Shown here one piece after another: positions 6,979-15,952 of a stretch of 64,000 nt of DNA; the first letter of the stretch is position 1; every line of letters starts with the position of its first letter. Under the pieces are notes generated by a model that saw nothing but the letters and a program-made list of their open reading frames with translations, searched no databases and was not told the origin of the DNA. The position numbers and the translations under genes were made by a program. The DNA comes from JANPCX01 sp046049865 (GTDB lineage: Bacteria; Pseudomonadota; Gammaproteobacteria; Burkholderiales; Burkholderiaceae_C). The stretch is from contig JBJOQO010000001.1 in NCBI GenBank assembly GCA_046049865.1, positions 1 to 64,000 of the forward strand, read 5' to 3'.

Positions 6979-8928
6979 TCACTCCATCAAGTGGCGCTGC
7001 GCTTCCTCTGAGTTGGCAAACAAATGCGGTGCCACGCCACGCGCCGACAGCGCGGGGCCGAGTTTGGCGCGCAAAAAGCCAGAGCTGGTGTAGCGGGTGA
7101 CATTGAGGTAGTACGTAGCCACCAAATCGCGCACTGCGGTGGCCCAGGCGTCTTCAACTTGTGGGTCGAGCACAAAGTGGTCGTAGTTGATCACGCCAAA
7201 CACCTTGCGCTGTAGGGGTTCGAGGCGGCGCTCCACTTCCTGCCGCACCGCGTCCACATCGTCCTGGGTTTGAATTGACAGGCGTTCAAAGTTGATGAAG
7301 AGGGTGTTGCTGGCCTCGTCCCAAGTGAAACGATCCGCCAGCGGCAACATCAAGAGACGTGCACGCAAACCCATCGGGGTGTCGTCAAAGATGGCTGCGT
7401 CCATCAATCGCGGTGGGCGCTCGATCACCGGCGAAAAAAGCATGTGGCCGAGGATGTCGTTTTGTACATCCAGCCCTGGTGCCACTTCCAAGAGCTCAAT
7501 GCCCTGCGCATGCAGGCCCAACACGCAGCGCTCCGTCACATAAAGCACCTGTTGCCCACGCCGCCAGGCTTCGCGCCCAGAGAAGGTGCGGTGCTCCACT
7601 TGCTGCACAAACTTCGGTGCGCCGTTGGTGAGGAAGGTGCCTACAAAAACCACCTTCTTGGCGTTTTGGCTGATGTTGATGAACCCACCTGCGCCCGCCA
7701 GCCGGGTGCCGAATTTGCTCACGTTCAAATTGCCCTCAGCGTCTGCCTGGGCCAGCCCTAAAAATGCGATGTCCAGGCCGCCCCCATCGTAAAAATCAAA
7801 CTGGTAGGGCTGGTCGATCACCGCTTGGGTGTTCACCGCCGCGCCGAAGTTCAGTCCGCCGGCGGGAATGCCACCAATCACGCCAGGTTCAGCGGTGAGG
7901 GTGATGAGGTCAATCACACGCTCTTCAGCCGCCACAGCGGCAATGCCTTCGGGCATGCCGATGCCGAGGTTGACCACGCTGTTGGGCACCAGCTCCAGAG
8001 CGGCGCGGCGGGCAATTTGTTTGCGCTCGCCCATGGCCACGGGCGCCACGCTGGTGGCGGGCACACGAATCTCGCCCGCAAAGGCGGCGCTGTAGGGTTC
8101 GGCGAAGGTTTGTTGGTGGTATTCGGGCTTTTCGGCCAACACCACACAGTCCACCAGCGTGCCCGGCACCTTGACTTGCCTGGGGCTCAGGCTGTGCCGG
8201 TCCGCCAACCGCTCCACCTGAGCGATCACAACCCCGCCTGAGTTGTGCACGGCCATGGCCAGTGCCAAGGTCTCCAACGTCAGCGCCTCCCGTTCCATGG
8301 TCAAGTTGCCGTCGAGGTCGGCGGTGGTGGCGCGGATCAGGCCTACGTGGATGGGGAAGGTTTTGTAGAACAGAAACGTCTCACCATCAATCTCGATCAA
8401 ACGCACCAGGTCTTCGGTGCTGCGGGCGTTAATCTTGCCGCCGCCGTGGCGCGGGTCCACGAAGGTGCCCAGGCCCACACGCGACACATGGCCAGGCCGC
8501 CCTGCTGCAATGTCGCGGAATAAATGTGAGATCACACCCTGCGGCAAGTTCCACGCCTCAATGCGGTTGTTGACGGCGAGTTGTTGCAAAGACGGAACCA
8601 AACCCCAATGCCCACCAATCACACGTTTGACCAAACCTTCGTGACCGAGGTGGTTCAAGCCGCGCGTTTTGCCATCCCCCTGGCCCGCCGCGTACACCAA
8701 GGTGAGGTCGCGGGGAAAACCCGTTTCCAAAAACCGCTGCTCCAGCGCGACGGCCAAGTTTTCTGCAAAACCAATGCCGACAAAACCGCTGCTGGCCAGG
8801 GTGTCGCCATCACGCACCAAACGCAGGGCGTCTTCGGCGCTGACCACTTTGCCTTGGCGACTGCCTTGATGGTGCAGCCCGGCCAAACGTTCGGCGGCGT
8901 TGACCTGCAGGACATGATTTACCGTCAT
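6979..8928 (-). CDS. Acyl-CoA:carboxylate CoA-transferase (YdiF-like, fused alpha and beta)
   Basis: This 649-residue family I CoA-transferase has both subunit domains in one chain, like E. coli YdiF. Recognisable blocks are GHEGLVKRVIGGHWG (about 95-109), GLGTFVDPR (about 152-160) and the catalytic-glutamate motif TAEPGVIGG with Glu347. The reaction moves CoA between acyl-CoA and acetate or a similar acid. YdiF has 531 residues; this protein has an additional C-terminal region of about 110 residues starting near FTWDEASNTLF. The start at 8928 overlaps the upstream gene by four bases (ATGA), so the two form an operon. The substrate is not determined. Confidence 0.85.
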   Translation of the reverse strand: MTVNHVLQVNAAERLAGLHHQGSRQGKVVSAEDALRLVRDGDTLASSGFVGIGFAENLAVALEQRFLETGFPRDLTLVYAAGQGDGKTRGLNHLGHEGLVKRVIGGHWGLVPSLQQLAVNNRIEAWNLPQGVISHLFRDIAAGRPGHVSRVGLGTFVDPRHGGGKINARSTEDLVRLIEIDGETFLFYKTFPIHVGLIRATTADLDGNLTMEREALTLETLALAMAVHNSGGVVIAQVERLADRHSLSPRQVKVPGTLVDCVVLAEKPEYHQQTFAEPYSAAFAGEIRVPATSVAPVAMGERKQIARRAALELVPNSVVNLGIGMPEGIAAVAAEERVIDLITLTAEPGVIGGIPAGGLNFGAAVNTQAVIDQPYQFDFYDGGGLDIAFLGLAQADAEGNLNVSKFGTRLAGAGGFINISQNAKKVVFVGTFLTNGAPKFVQQVEHRTFSGREAWRRGQQVLYVTERCVLGLHAQGIELLEVAPGLDVQNDILGHMLFSPVIERPPRLMDAAIFDDTPMGLRARLLMLPLADRFTWDEASNTLFINFERLSIQTQDDVDAVRQEVERRLEPLQRKVFGVINYDHFVLDPQVEDAWATAVRDLVATYYLNVTRYTSSGFLRAKLGPALSARGVAPHLFANSEEAQRHLME

Positions 8929-9806
8929 GCCGCATCGCCAGAAGGCGTTCCAGGCGATGCGCCGCCTCGCGCCACGATGCCTCGGTAGGCATGCCAAGAA
9001 GCGTGCCCGATGACGGGGGCCACCACCAACAGGCCGAGGAAAGCGGGCAGCATGGCAAGGCCGATGCTGGTGGCGATCAATGCCGCCCACCACAACATCA
9101 CCAAGGGTTGGTCGAGGCAGACGCGAATGCTGGTCAGGCCTGCGGTGATGGCGTCGGCTTTGGTGTTGTCGTCGTGGTCGATCAGCATGGGCATGGAGAC
9201 CACGCTGGTGGCAAAAATCAAGCTGGCGAAAAGCGCTCCAACGCTCAGGTAAGTGATCACGAAACCCAGGTTCTCGGGGTCGAGCAGCATGGCCGCCCAG
9301 TTGGTGATTTCAGGAATGGTGGTGAAGGACACCGCAAAAATCACCAAGGCCGAACGGCTCCACAACATTTCCAGCACCAAGAGCACACCGCAAAAAATGG
9401 CCAATGCACTGAGGTTGCGTCGCCAAGTGGTGAGGGAGCGCCACAAGGTGGTGGGCTGGCCCACCTCGCGCAAGCGGCTGGCCTCGTACAAACCCAAACA
9501 CAAAAAAGGACTCATCAGCATGAAGCCGCCTGCCAGCGCGAGCACATAGGCGGGTTGATAGGTCGCCATCGCAACCAAAGCCCAGCCCATCAGGACAAAG
9601 CATGTGCCGTAGAACAAACCGATGCCGGGCTGGGCCCGAAAATCCGACCAACCTGCCTGCAGCCAGTGCACAGGATCACGCCAGTGAAGGCGACGCAGCT
9701 CGGGCAACCAGGGCGTGGTCGGTGGTGGCTCGTTGACCGAGGTGTCGTCTATGGCGAGTCCAGACCTGACGTCTTGTGATGGATGTGTGTTGTCTAACGC
9801 GTTCAT
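8925..9806 (-). CDS. DUF2189-family multispanning membrane protein
   Basis: The protein has 293 residues from MNALDNTHPS. GGAG lies 8 bases before this ATG. About six hydrophobic segments are visible, for example GLFYGTCFVLMGWALVAM, YVLALAGGFMLMSPFLCLGL and VMLWWAALIATSIGLAML. The segment SPFLCLGLYEASRL is typical of the DUF2189 family, whose function is unknown. It is translationally coupled to the downstream CoA-transferase gene. The link between the two is inferred only from this overlap. Confidence 0.7.
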   Translation of the reverse strand: MNALDNTHPSQDVRSGLAIDDTSVNEPPPTTPWLPELRRLHWRDPVHWLQAGWSDFRAQPGIGLFYGTCFVLMGWALVAMATYQPAYVLALAGGFMLMSPFLCLGLYEASRLREVGQPTTLWRSLTTWRRNLSALAIFCGVLLVLEMLWSRSALVIFAVSFTTIPEITNWAAMLLDPENLGFVITYLSVGALFASLIFATSVVSMPMLIDHDDNTKADAITAGLTSIRVCLDQPLVMLWWAALIATSIGLAMLPAFLGLLVVAPVIGHASWHAYRGIVARGGASPGTPSGDAA

Positions 9807-10040
9807 TGAAACGCTCCAGCTTCGGATCGACCCCAGGGATTTGATCGGGTCGCATCGCGGTTGTCTCGGTGTCGCATCCGGGTGCTGCGGGTCTGCACAC
9901 GGATGGGCGCTGTCTTTTCTTTGATCGTCACCATACACCTTGTCGGGCAGTCGCCCAAGAGGGCTTGCAGGGGTGAACCCCCTGCCCGAGTTGGTGAAGG
10001 CTGGCGCAAAATGCGGGCGCGACCAACGAACGACGGCCCC

Positions 10041-11066
10041 ATGAGCGACAACCCCAAAATCCTGCCCGACCTGAGTCAACTCAGCATGACGGAAATCATT
10101 CGCTACCAAGGTTTGTTGCAGCAAGAACTCACGCGTCGCTTTGAACGCCAGCTGGTGCTGGTGTTCTCAGACATCGTCGGCTCCACGCCTTATTTCGCTC
10201 GTTTCGGTGACGCTGCAGGGCGGCAGTTGCAGCAACTTCACTACGACTTGTTGCTGCAAGGCCTAGCACCCCACGGGGGACGTGTGGTGGACACGGCAGG
10301 CGACGGCGCCTTCATCGTTTTTGACAATGCCACGGCTGCCGTGCAGGGGGTGGTGGCGGTACAGCGTGCGGTGTCACAAGCCAATTTAGGACGATCACGC
10401 CCCCACCAATTGCAACTGCGCATGGGGTTGCATTGGGGGCCGGTGCTCACCGACGGCACGGCGGTCAGCGGCGACTCGGTGAATCTGTGCGCCCGCGTTG
10501 CTTCTAGCAGCGAGATCGGTGAAATTCGACTGACGCGTGAGCTGTTCCATGAGCTCGGCTCGGCCGCAAGGGTGTTGTGCCAGCCTGTTGGCGGCGTAGA
10601 ACTCAAAGGCGTGACGCGGGCAGTGGAGGTCTTGCGTTTGGAGTGGCGCGACCGCAGCCAATTTCCCACCCAATTGCGCTTGGAGCCCAGTGGCGAGGTC
10701 ATCGACCTGCCCGCTCAAGACATCATCAGTTTCGGCCGTTTGCGTGAACACGAAGGCGCACCTGCCAACGACGTGGTGCTCACCCACCCCGACCCACAAC
10801 TCGCGCGTCACATCAGCCGCTGGCATTTTGAGTTGCGCCGAGGTCCGCAGGGGTATTGCTTGCGATCACTCTCGGACACGGTCACGCAAGTGAACGGAAC
10901 ACCCGCGCCGAAAGGCGAAGACGTGCTGGTCAAACCAGGTGCCCGAATTCAACTCGCGGGTGCCTTGGGCTTGGTGCTGCTGCCGCCTGCCACGACAACG
11001 AGCGATGACGACGCGCGCACGATGATTGACATGACCACCTTGTCGCCCCCGAAGCGGGGCATATGA
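10041..11066 (+). CDS. Class III adenylate/guanylate cyclase with C-terminal FHA domain
   Basis: This 341-residue soluble protein has a class III cyclase domain at about residues 35-205. Metal-binding aspartates are Asp44 (VFSDIVGST) and Asp88 (TAGDGAF). The Asn/Arg transition-state pair is seen in DSVNLCARV. An FHA domain follows at about residues 240-320, with FGRL and the phosphothreonine-binding stretch ISRWHFELR. This suggests cyclic-nucleotide synthesis controlled by, or docking to, phosphothreonine partners. No kinase gene is adjacent. ATG 10041 is chosen as the start of homology; no strong ribosome site is visible. cAMP versus cGMP cannot be decided. Confidence 0.85.
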   Translation: MSDNPKILPDLSQLSMTEIIRYQGLLQQELTRRFERQLVLVFSDIVGSTPYFARFGDAAGRQLQQLHYDLLLQGLAPHGGRVVDTAGDGAFIVFDNATAAVQGVVAVQRAVSQANLGRSRPHQLQLRMGLHWGPVLTDGTAVSGDSVNLCARVASSSEIGEIRLTRELFHELGSAARVLCQPVGGVELKGVTRAVEVLRLEWRDRSQFPTQLRLEPSGEVIDLPAQDIISFGRLREHEGAPANDVVLTHPDPQLARHISRWHFELRRGPQGYCLRSLSDTVTQVNGTPAPKGEDVLVKPGARIQLAGALGLVLLPPATTTSDDDARTMIDMTTLSPPKRGI

Positions 11067-11089
11067 GTTCGTTGACCACAGGTGATGCA

Positions 11090-12289
11090 TCAAGGCCGAG
11101 GAGTGGCTGAGAGTTTGGGCCACAACACCCAGTACCGCAGCCCTTGTTTCATGCGCCCCGCCTGTGCCAGCGCTTCATCGCCCAAGCCCCAAAAATAGTC
11201 CGCCCGCACGGCACCCACAATCGCACTGCCAGTGTCCTGCGCCACCACCAAACGTTGCAGCGGTGTGCTGGAGAGCGGTTCCGTGGTGTCCAACCACACC
11301 GGGGTGCCGTAGGGCATGACCAACGGATCAATGGCAATGGAACGACCCGGGGTGAGCGCAACCCCTTGGGCGCCGCGAGGCCCTTGTTGTGGATCGGTGA
11401 TGGCTTCTTCTTTGAAAAAAACCACTCGGGGGTTCACCCAGAGCATCTCGTTGATGCGTTTCGGATTTCGCTGCGCCCAGGCCTTGATACCCGGCCAGGA
11501 GGCTTGGTTCGGCTGCAGCTCGCCTTGGTCCAGCAGCCAACGCCCCACAGATTGGTAAGGCTGGTTGTTGTGGCCTGCAAAGGCCAAACGCACCAACTTG
11601 ACCTGTCCGCTGCGCTCGGTCACACGCAGGCGACCAGAACCTTGGATTTGCAGCAACAAGACGTCCAACGGATCGGCCACATAAGCGATCTCTTTGCCAC
11701 GCAGGCTGGCTTGCGCGGCGGGCACCGTTTCCAATTGTTTGCGCGTCCAGTAAGGACGACGCGTGGCCAAGTCGGCTGGTGGCGCATGCAGCGGTGTGCG
11801 CATGGCCCCTTGCGGCTGGCGACTGGCCTCGATGAGGGGCTCAAAATAACCGGTGATCAAACCGCTGCGGTTGCTGTCGGCTGCTTCTATGCGGTAGGGG
11901 CGCAAATGCTGTTGCAACCACTGGCGGATGGCCGCCTCCTCTTTGGGGGGGCTGGCAAGCGCCAGTTGGCACGTGGACCGCCAAGCCACCGTGGGACGCT
12001 TGCAGCTTCGCATGAAAACCGGCCAAAACTCGGCGGCGCGGTCTTTTGACCAACCAGGCAGCTCAGCCCAATCGGCGGCCAGCCAACGTGCCGGCGTGGG
12101 GCTATTGGTGTTGACCGGTGGCGGCGCCGCCACCGGAGGCGGACTCACAGGGGCGGTGGTCGGTGGTGGTTTGTCCTGGGCGGGTGCAGGGGATTGAACA
12201 GGGCGACTGGCGCAGGCGGCGAGCATTCCTAGAATCAAGGCCAGCAATGCGGGTCGAAATGATGGGCGCAAACGCGCAACAGGGGCCAT
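11090..12289 (-). CDS. mltA: Membrane-bound lytic murein transglycosylase A (MltA)
   Basis: The protein has about 399 residues. A lipobox LGMLAAC puts the lipidated Cys at residue 26, followed by a Pro-rich linker. The MltA barrel (GLITGYFEPLIEASR, then DPLDVLLLQIQGSGRL) is followed by the 3D domain (VVAQDTGSAIVGAVRADYFWG) containing the catalytic aspartate. It cleaves peptidoglycan to 1,6-anhydro-muropeptides at the outer membrane. An earlier Met at 12316 would overlap the divergent small gene at 12315, so Met at 12289 is preferred. DTGSAI has Ser where many homologues have Gly. Confidence 0.9.
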   Translation of the reverse strand: MAPVARLRPSFRPALLALILGMLAACASRPVQSPAPAQDKPPPTTAPVSPPPVAAPPPVNTNSPTPARWLAADWAELPGWSKDRAAEFWPVFMRSCKRPTVAWRSTCQLALASPPKEEAAIRQWLQQHLRPYRIEAADSNRSGLITGYFEPLIEASRQPQGAMRTPLHAPPADLATRRPYWTRKQLETVPAAQASLRGKEIAYVADPLDVLLLQIQGSGRLRVTERSGQVKLVRLAFAGHNNQPYQSVGRWLLDQGELQPNQASWPGIKAWAQRNPKRINEMLWVNPRVVFFKEEAITDPQQGPRGAQGVALTPGRSIAIDPLVMPYGTPVWLDTTEPLSSTPLQRLVVAQDTGSAIVGAVRADYFWGLGDEALAQAGRMKQGLRYWVLWPKLSATPRP

Positions 12290-12314
12290 TCGCCCCAACA
12301 AAGGAAGTTTCGTC

Positions 12315-12443
12315 ATGTGGTTGATTTTGCTAGAAGCCTTGGCCGCGCTGCTGGTGCTCATTTTCATCGTCTGGTGGACGATGTTTTCGGGGCGAAAAAA
12401 CGGTGAGCGCAACCGGGCGAACGATGACAAAGAGAACCCATGA
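12315..12443 (+). CDS. 42-residue single-pass membrane protein
   Basis: ATG 12315 has a good ribosome site (AAGGAAG about 8 bases upstream). The product starts MWLILLEALAALLVLIFIV, a near-perfect transmembrane helix, and ends in a charged tail (GRKNGERNRANDDKE). Its stop overlaps the next start by four bases (ATGA at 12440-12443), so it is probably translated together with the VOC protein. It diverges from mltA. The function is unknown. Confidence 0.65.
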   Translation: MWLILLEALAALLVLIFIVWWTMFSGRKNGERNRANDDKENP

Positions 12444-12844
12444 GCACGCCCAGCTTACGTTTTGGCTACACGATTGCCTACGTCCCTGATGTTTCAGCCT
12501 CGCTCGACTTCTTTGAGCAGGCCTTCGGTTTGCAGCGCAAGTTTCTGCATGAATCGGGTTTGTATGGCGAACTGAACACGGGCAGCACCACTTTGGCTTT
12601 CGCTTCGCATGCGATGGGAGAGCTGCATTTTCCCGCTGGCTTCGTCAAGGCCAGCCAGTCCAGTACGCCCTTGGGTTTGGAGTTGGCTTTGATCGCTGAC
12701 AACGTCATTCAAGCCCATGCGCATGCCCTGGCCTGTGGTGCATTGGAGTTGGCCGCACCAGAAGAAAAACCGTGGGGTCAAACCGTCTCTTATGTTCGCT
12801 GCCCCGATGGCTTGCTGGTGGAGTTATGTTCACCGATGGGTTGA
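12440..12844 (+). CDS. VOC-superfamily protein (glyoxalase/bleomycin-resistance fold)
   Basis: The protein has 134 residues and one pair of beta-alpha-beta-beta-beta motifs. It starts RFGYTIAYVPDVSASLDFF, the usual VOC opening, and ends with WGQTVSYVRCPDGLLVELC, where the C-terminal Glu is the usual metal ligand. Such proteins bind metals and act as glyoxalase-like enzymes, dioxygenases or antibiotic-binding proteins; which one applies here cannot be told. It is coupled to the small membrane protein upstream. Its 3' end overlaps the convergent membrane protein gene by 15 bases. Confidence 0.8.
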   Translation: MSTPSLRFGYTIAYVPDVSASLDFFEQAFGLQRKFLHESGLYGELNTGSTTLAFASHAMGELHFPAGFVKASQSSTPLGLELALIADNVIQAHAHALACGALELAAPEEKPWGQTVSYVRCPDGLLVELCSPMG

Positions 12845-13345
12845 GCGGTGCCTGCGAAAGAAGACCAGTGCCAACTTGATTCCAAAAGCGATCAACAACA
12901 TCCATTTGGCGCAGGAAACACCCCCCGCCACCGCGTATTCAGCGGCATGAAACGGACCGGGTGTAAAAACCAAGTGCAGGTGCATGATGTTCTCCAGCGC
13001 ATCCAAGCCGCTGGCCAAGGGTGTGCACCAAGCCCAAGGCAAAAACTTTGAGGCGCTTTCACGGCTGAACCAAGTCGTTTGTTGAACGAGCACCCAGCCC
13101 CACACGCCATAACAAACCAAGAAGGGGAAGTCCCAAAAGAAATGATCATGAAAACGGGCCAGCTCCGCGCTGGACCACTGATCGGCTACCGCCCTGAAAG
13201 CACCCTCGGTGAAGGTCAGCTGCAACAATGGAATGCCTGGTTGCAAGGGCCATGAATGCCACGCCATCGCCGCAAACAGCAGTGCGGTCATCCAGGTCAA
13301 TACGCGAGTCAGCCGCATGGGTGCGACGTCTACTTTGGGGGCCAT
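12830..13345 (-). CDS. Small integral membrane protein (about four helices)
   Basis: This 171-residue protein has hydrophobic segments near residues 12-30, 73-90, 115-128 and 140-160. A charged tail ends RRHRSTHR. No known family is recognised. The Trp- and His-rich loop RFHDHFFWDFPFLV is distinctive. Its start region overlaps the 3' end of the downstream-numbered PF10136 gene by 16 bases on the same strand, so the two are probably co-transcribed. Confidence 0.6.
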   Translation of the reverse strand: MAPKVDVAPMRLTRVLTWMTALLFAAMAWHSWPLQPGIPLLQLTFTEGAFRAVADQWSSAELARFHDHFFWDFPFLVCYGVWGWVLVQQTTWFSRESASKFLPWAWCTPLASGLDALENIMHLHLVFTPGPFHAAEYAVAGGVSCAKWMLLIAFGIKLALVFFRRHRSTHR

Positions 13346-15402
13346 ACGAAAGACAGCGGTGCATGCAACAGCCTGCGCATCACCGCAGCGTAAATGCGTT
13401 TGCGGTCACCCAACTTCAAACCACGGGAACGCAGGGCCACGTGGAAGGCGAGCAAAAAACTCACGGTGAGATTGAGTACCCCAATCACGGCGATGCCGGC
13501 CACACACCAGCCCACCGCAGGATCCAACAACGCACGCCAGCCCAGCACAGGCAGTTCCGCGCCCACCGCGGCCGCAAGTTGCCCCGCGGACAAGGTCACG
13601 TGGCGCACATCCAAAGGCAACCCCACAAACCCAAGGAGTGCAGGCACCAAGCCCAACATCAAACCCAGCGACACATTGGCTGCCAAACCGGAGATGTTCT
13701 GCCGCCACCAAAGTGACCAGCGCTGCGCGCGCACAGAGCCTAAACGCGCCACGAAACGCGGGTTCCACGCGATGGCACTGTCCAGGCGATGAAATACAAA
13801 CCAGTTTTCTACCCAACCTGCGAAAAGAGAGCTGGCAAAAAGCAGCACCCCCGTGAAAGCGGCAAAGAGTGCGGTGGGGCCGAGCAAGGTGATGCTGTGT
13901 TTCACATAAGCCGCCTCCTTCAAACCCACGGGTGTTGAGCCAAACAGCAGGTGGGACAACAACTGAACAGCCAATACCAAAGGCGCGCAAAGCATGAGGT
14001 TGCCCAAGATGCCTGCGAACTGAGAGCGGGTGAGCTGGGCGACTTTGTCCACAAACCGAGACAGCGCCTCATCGTTGCTCAAGTCTCCCAAGGATGCGGC
14101 CATGGCGGGTGCCGTCATGGCGGGTTGTTTGGTGGCCACCGTCCAATGCAACAGCATGACCACGACAAAACTGATGGCGTAGTTCACGCCTGACCAAGCG
14201 CCTGCCCAAAACGCCGACAGCCCCAAGGCCATGATCGCGAACTTGATGAAGGTGGTGCCTGCGATCACCGCACCACCGCCAGCGGCTCGACGCAACATGT
14301 CGCGCCATTCGCTGCGGTCGCGGGTGATGTAGTGCTCGCCGGTTTCGGCGTTGCGTTCGGCCACGTGGCGCGCGAGCAGCGAGTACTGCCGTGCCAGCAG
14401 ACTGCGCACGCTGCGCAGCTGGGCCTGACTTTGCAGCAAACTCAGCAACAGCCTCAGCAAGTCGGGTTGCGCTTGGGGTGACAACAGACACTCCAGCAGC
14501 TGCTCCACCCTCACCGTGCGTGCCCGCAGTTGCTCCATGGCAAACACAATATCCACCGACACGCCATGTTCTTCCAGGTGCTGAGTGATGCTGCTCGTGG
14601 CCTCGCGGCAGCGGTCGAGCAAAGCGCGCAAATAGGCGGCTTCTTGCAAAACCACCGCCTGATCACCCTCTTGCAAGGCCAGCCGCAAACGCTGAACCAC
14701 ACGGGGCAATTGGCGAAAGGGTTCGTCGGCCAGCAGCTCGGTGCTCATGCGTTTACGTAGCGGCCCCGACAGGCCTTGGCCTTGAATGGCCGCAACCAAG
14801 AGGGACATCGCATCCGACATGCTGCTGCGCCACGTGGTTGTCGGCGCCGCGGTGACTGCCTGAGCGTCCGAGTCGCCACTCAAAGCCATGAGCTGCGACA
14901 ACTCACCCAGGGTGTTGTCGTCCAGGGCTTGCAGCCACAGCGCGTCGTCGGGCACAAAAAGCAACTGAAACAGTTCGGCGAAATCCGAGGTGTCCGGCGT
15001 GCCAGGCAACAGCCTTTCGCGCAAGCGGTTTGCAATCTCACTGAACAGCGCCACTCGGGGCGCAAACCCAAAATCGGCGAACAGGGCGGAGGCATCAATC
15101 TGCGACCAAAACGCTTGCCAAACACCGCGCACCCGCTCGCGGTGCTCGGGATGTTGTGCCAATACCCTGAGCAAATGACGCAAGCGCAGGATGGCGCGCG
15201 GCGTTGCCGGCGCCGCGTTGACCATCAGCTCATTTTTTTTAAGCGGGGCGTGGCGCAGCCACTCCATCAAACGCACCAACCACAAATGGCGCTCTGCGCG
15301 AGGCGATTTGGGATCGGCTGCGTTGAGCAGCGCGGTCAGGTCCCAAGGGCTAGTGTGGTGTTTCACTCTATCTGGAACATAAAAACGCGCCTTTTGGGCC
15401 AT
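13330..15402 (-). CDS. PF10136 'site-specific recombinase' family membrane protein
   Basis: The protein has about 690 residues and matches the family annotated as site-specific recombinase (Gcr-type) in Burkholderiales, from SPWDLTALLNAADP to the C-terminus. Despite the name it is mainly a membrane protein: several hydrophobic segments lie in the C-terminal half (FIKFAIMALGLSAFWAG, YAISFVVVMLLHW and others), and no recombinase catalytic motif is seen. The start is uncertain. The frame is open to 15498, but its first codons lie in an inverted-repeat element. Family homology begins at about SPWDL, so a GTG at 15366 is an alternative to Met 15402. Confidence 0.75.
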   Translation of the reverse strand: MAQKARFYVPDRVKHHTSPWDLTALLNAADPKSPRAERHLWLVRLMEWLRHAPLKKNELMVNAAPATPRAILRLRHLLRVLAQHPEHRERVRGVWQAFWSQIDASALFADFGFAPRVALFSEIANRLRERLLPGTPDTSDFAELFQLLFVPDDALWLQALDDNTLGELSQLMALSGDSDAQAVTAAPTTTWRSSMSDAMSLLVAAIQGQGLSGPLRKRMSTELLADEPFRQLPRVVQRLRLALQEGDQAVVLQEAAYLRALLDRCREATSSITQHLEEHGVSVDIVFAMEQLRARTVRVEQLLECLLSPQAQPDLLRLLLSLLQSQAQLRSVRSLLARQYSLLARHVAERNAETGEHYITRDRSEWRDMLRRAAGGGAVIAGTTFIKFAIMALGLSAFWAGAWSGVNYAISFVVVMLLHWTVATKQPAMTAPAMAASLGDLSNDEALSRFVDKVAQLTRSQFAGILGNLMLCAPLVLAVQLLSHLLFGSTPVGLKEAAYVKHSITLLGPTALFAAFTGVLLFASSLFAGWVENWFVFHRLDSAIAWNPRFVARLGSVRAQRWSLWWRQNISGLAANVSLGLMLGLVPALLGFVGLPLDVRHVTLSAGQLAAAVGAELPVLGWRALLDPAVGWCVAGIAVIGVLNLTVSFLLAFHVALRSRGLKLGDRKRIYAAVMRRLLHAPLSFVWPPK

Positions 15403-15545
15403 GGCGGCGTTGCAAATCCGCGCGATACCACGGGGTATCGCTGTGGCAGCCCAAGCAAAGCGCAGGGCTAACCTGCGCAAGGCCTTGCCCTGACCCAAAA
15501 CGCATCGTTTTTATTTGTTCCATCAAGAGTGCAACACCACACTAG
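15350..15545. mobile_element. 196-bp MITE-like element with long imperfect inverted repeats
   Basis: Both ends begin with CTAG and carry related arms of about 58 bp. The left arm starts CTAGTGTGGTGTTTCACTC and the right arm, read in reverse, starts CTAGTGTGGTGTTGCACTC. The similarity continues through TGGAACA, TAAAAACG and TTTTGGG. The centre holds a further hairpin, GCGATACC (15422-15429) and GGTATCGC (15434-15441). It encodes nothing recognisable and overlaps the 5' end of the PF10136 gene. Mobility is inferred; only one full copy is in the window. Confidence 0.55.
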
Positions 15546-15577
15546 GCGCCACGGCTGACCGCATGTTGAGCGTCATG

Positions 15578-15952
15578 TCAATGCAACAGCTGGGGTCTCG
15601 ATAACAAAAACTCGGGCACCACCGCATCAAACCACTTGGCGTCTTCGGTCATACAAAAAAACGTCCCGCGCATGGTGCCTTGGGGTGTGGTCAATGGCGT
15701 CCAGCTGGTGTACTCGAATTTCTCGCCGGGCTTGAGCACAGGTTGGTGCCCCACCACGGCCAAACCGCGCACCTCGTGGACCAGGCCCGTCGCGTCGGTG
15801 ATGACCCAATGACGTGCAACCAGTTGAGCGGTGATATCGCCCGTGTTGGTGATGTGCACCGTGTACGAAAACGCGTGCTGATCGGCTTCGGGTTTGGATT
15901 GTTCAGCCAGGTACTGAACTTCGACGGTGCAAGTGAATTCGGGTTTGGGCAT
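15578..15952 (-). CDS. apaG: ApaG protein
   Basis: This 124-residue protein is the usual ApaG length. It carries the DUF525 fibronectin-like fold: VEVQYLAEQSKPEADQHAFS at the N-terminus, then the signature ITNTGDITAQLVARHWVITDA and GTMRGTFFCM. In enterobacteria ApaG is linked to Co2+ resistance and Mg2+ efflux (CorD); its biochemical role remains unclear. A TAGAAT hexamer lies just upstream of the ATG, which could mean a very short or absent leader. In relatives apaG is often near rpe and gph; here about 7.8 kb separates it from rpe. Confidence 0.93.
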   Translation of the reverse strand: MPKPEFTCTVEVQYLAEQSKPEADQHAFSYTVHITNTGDITAQLVARHWVITDATGLVHEVRGLAVVGHQPVLKPGEKFEYTSWTPLTTPQGTMRGTFFCMTEDAKWFDAVVPEFLLSRPQLLH

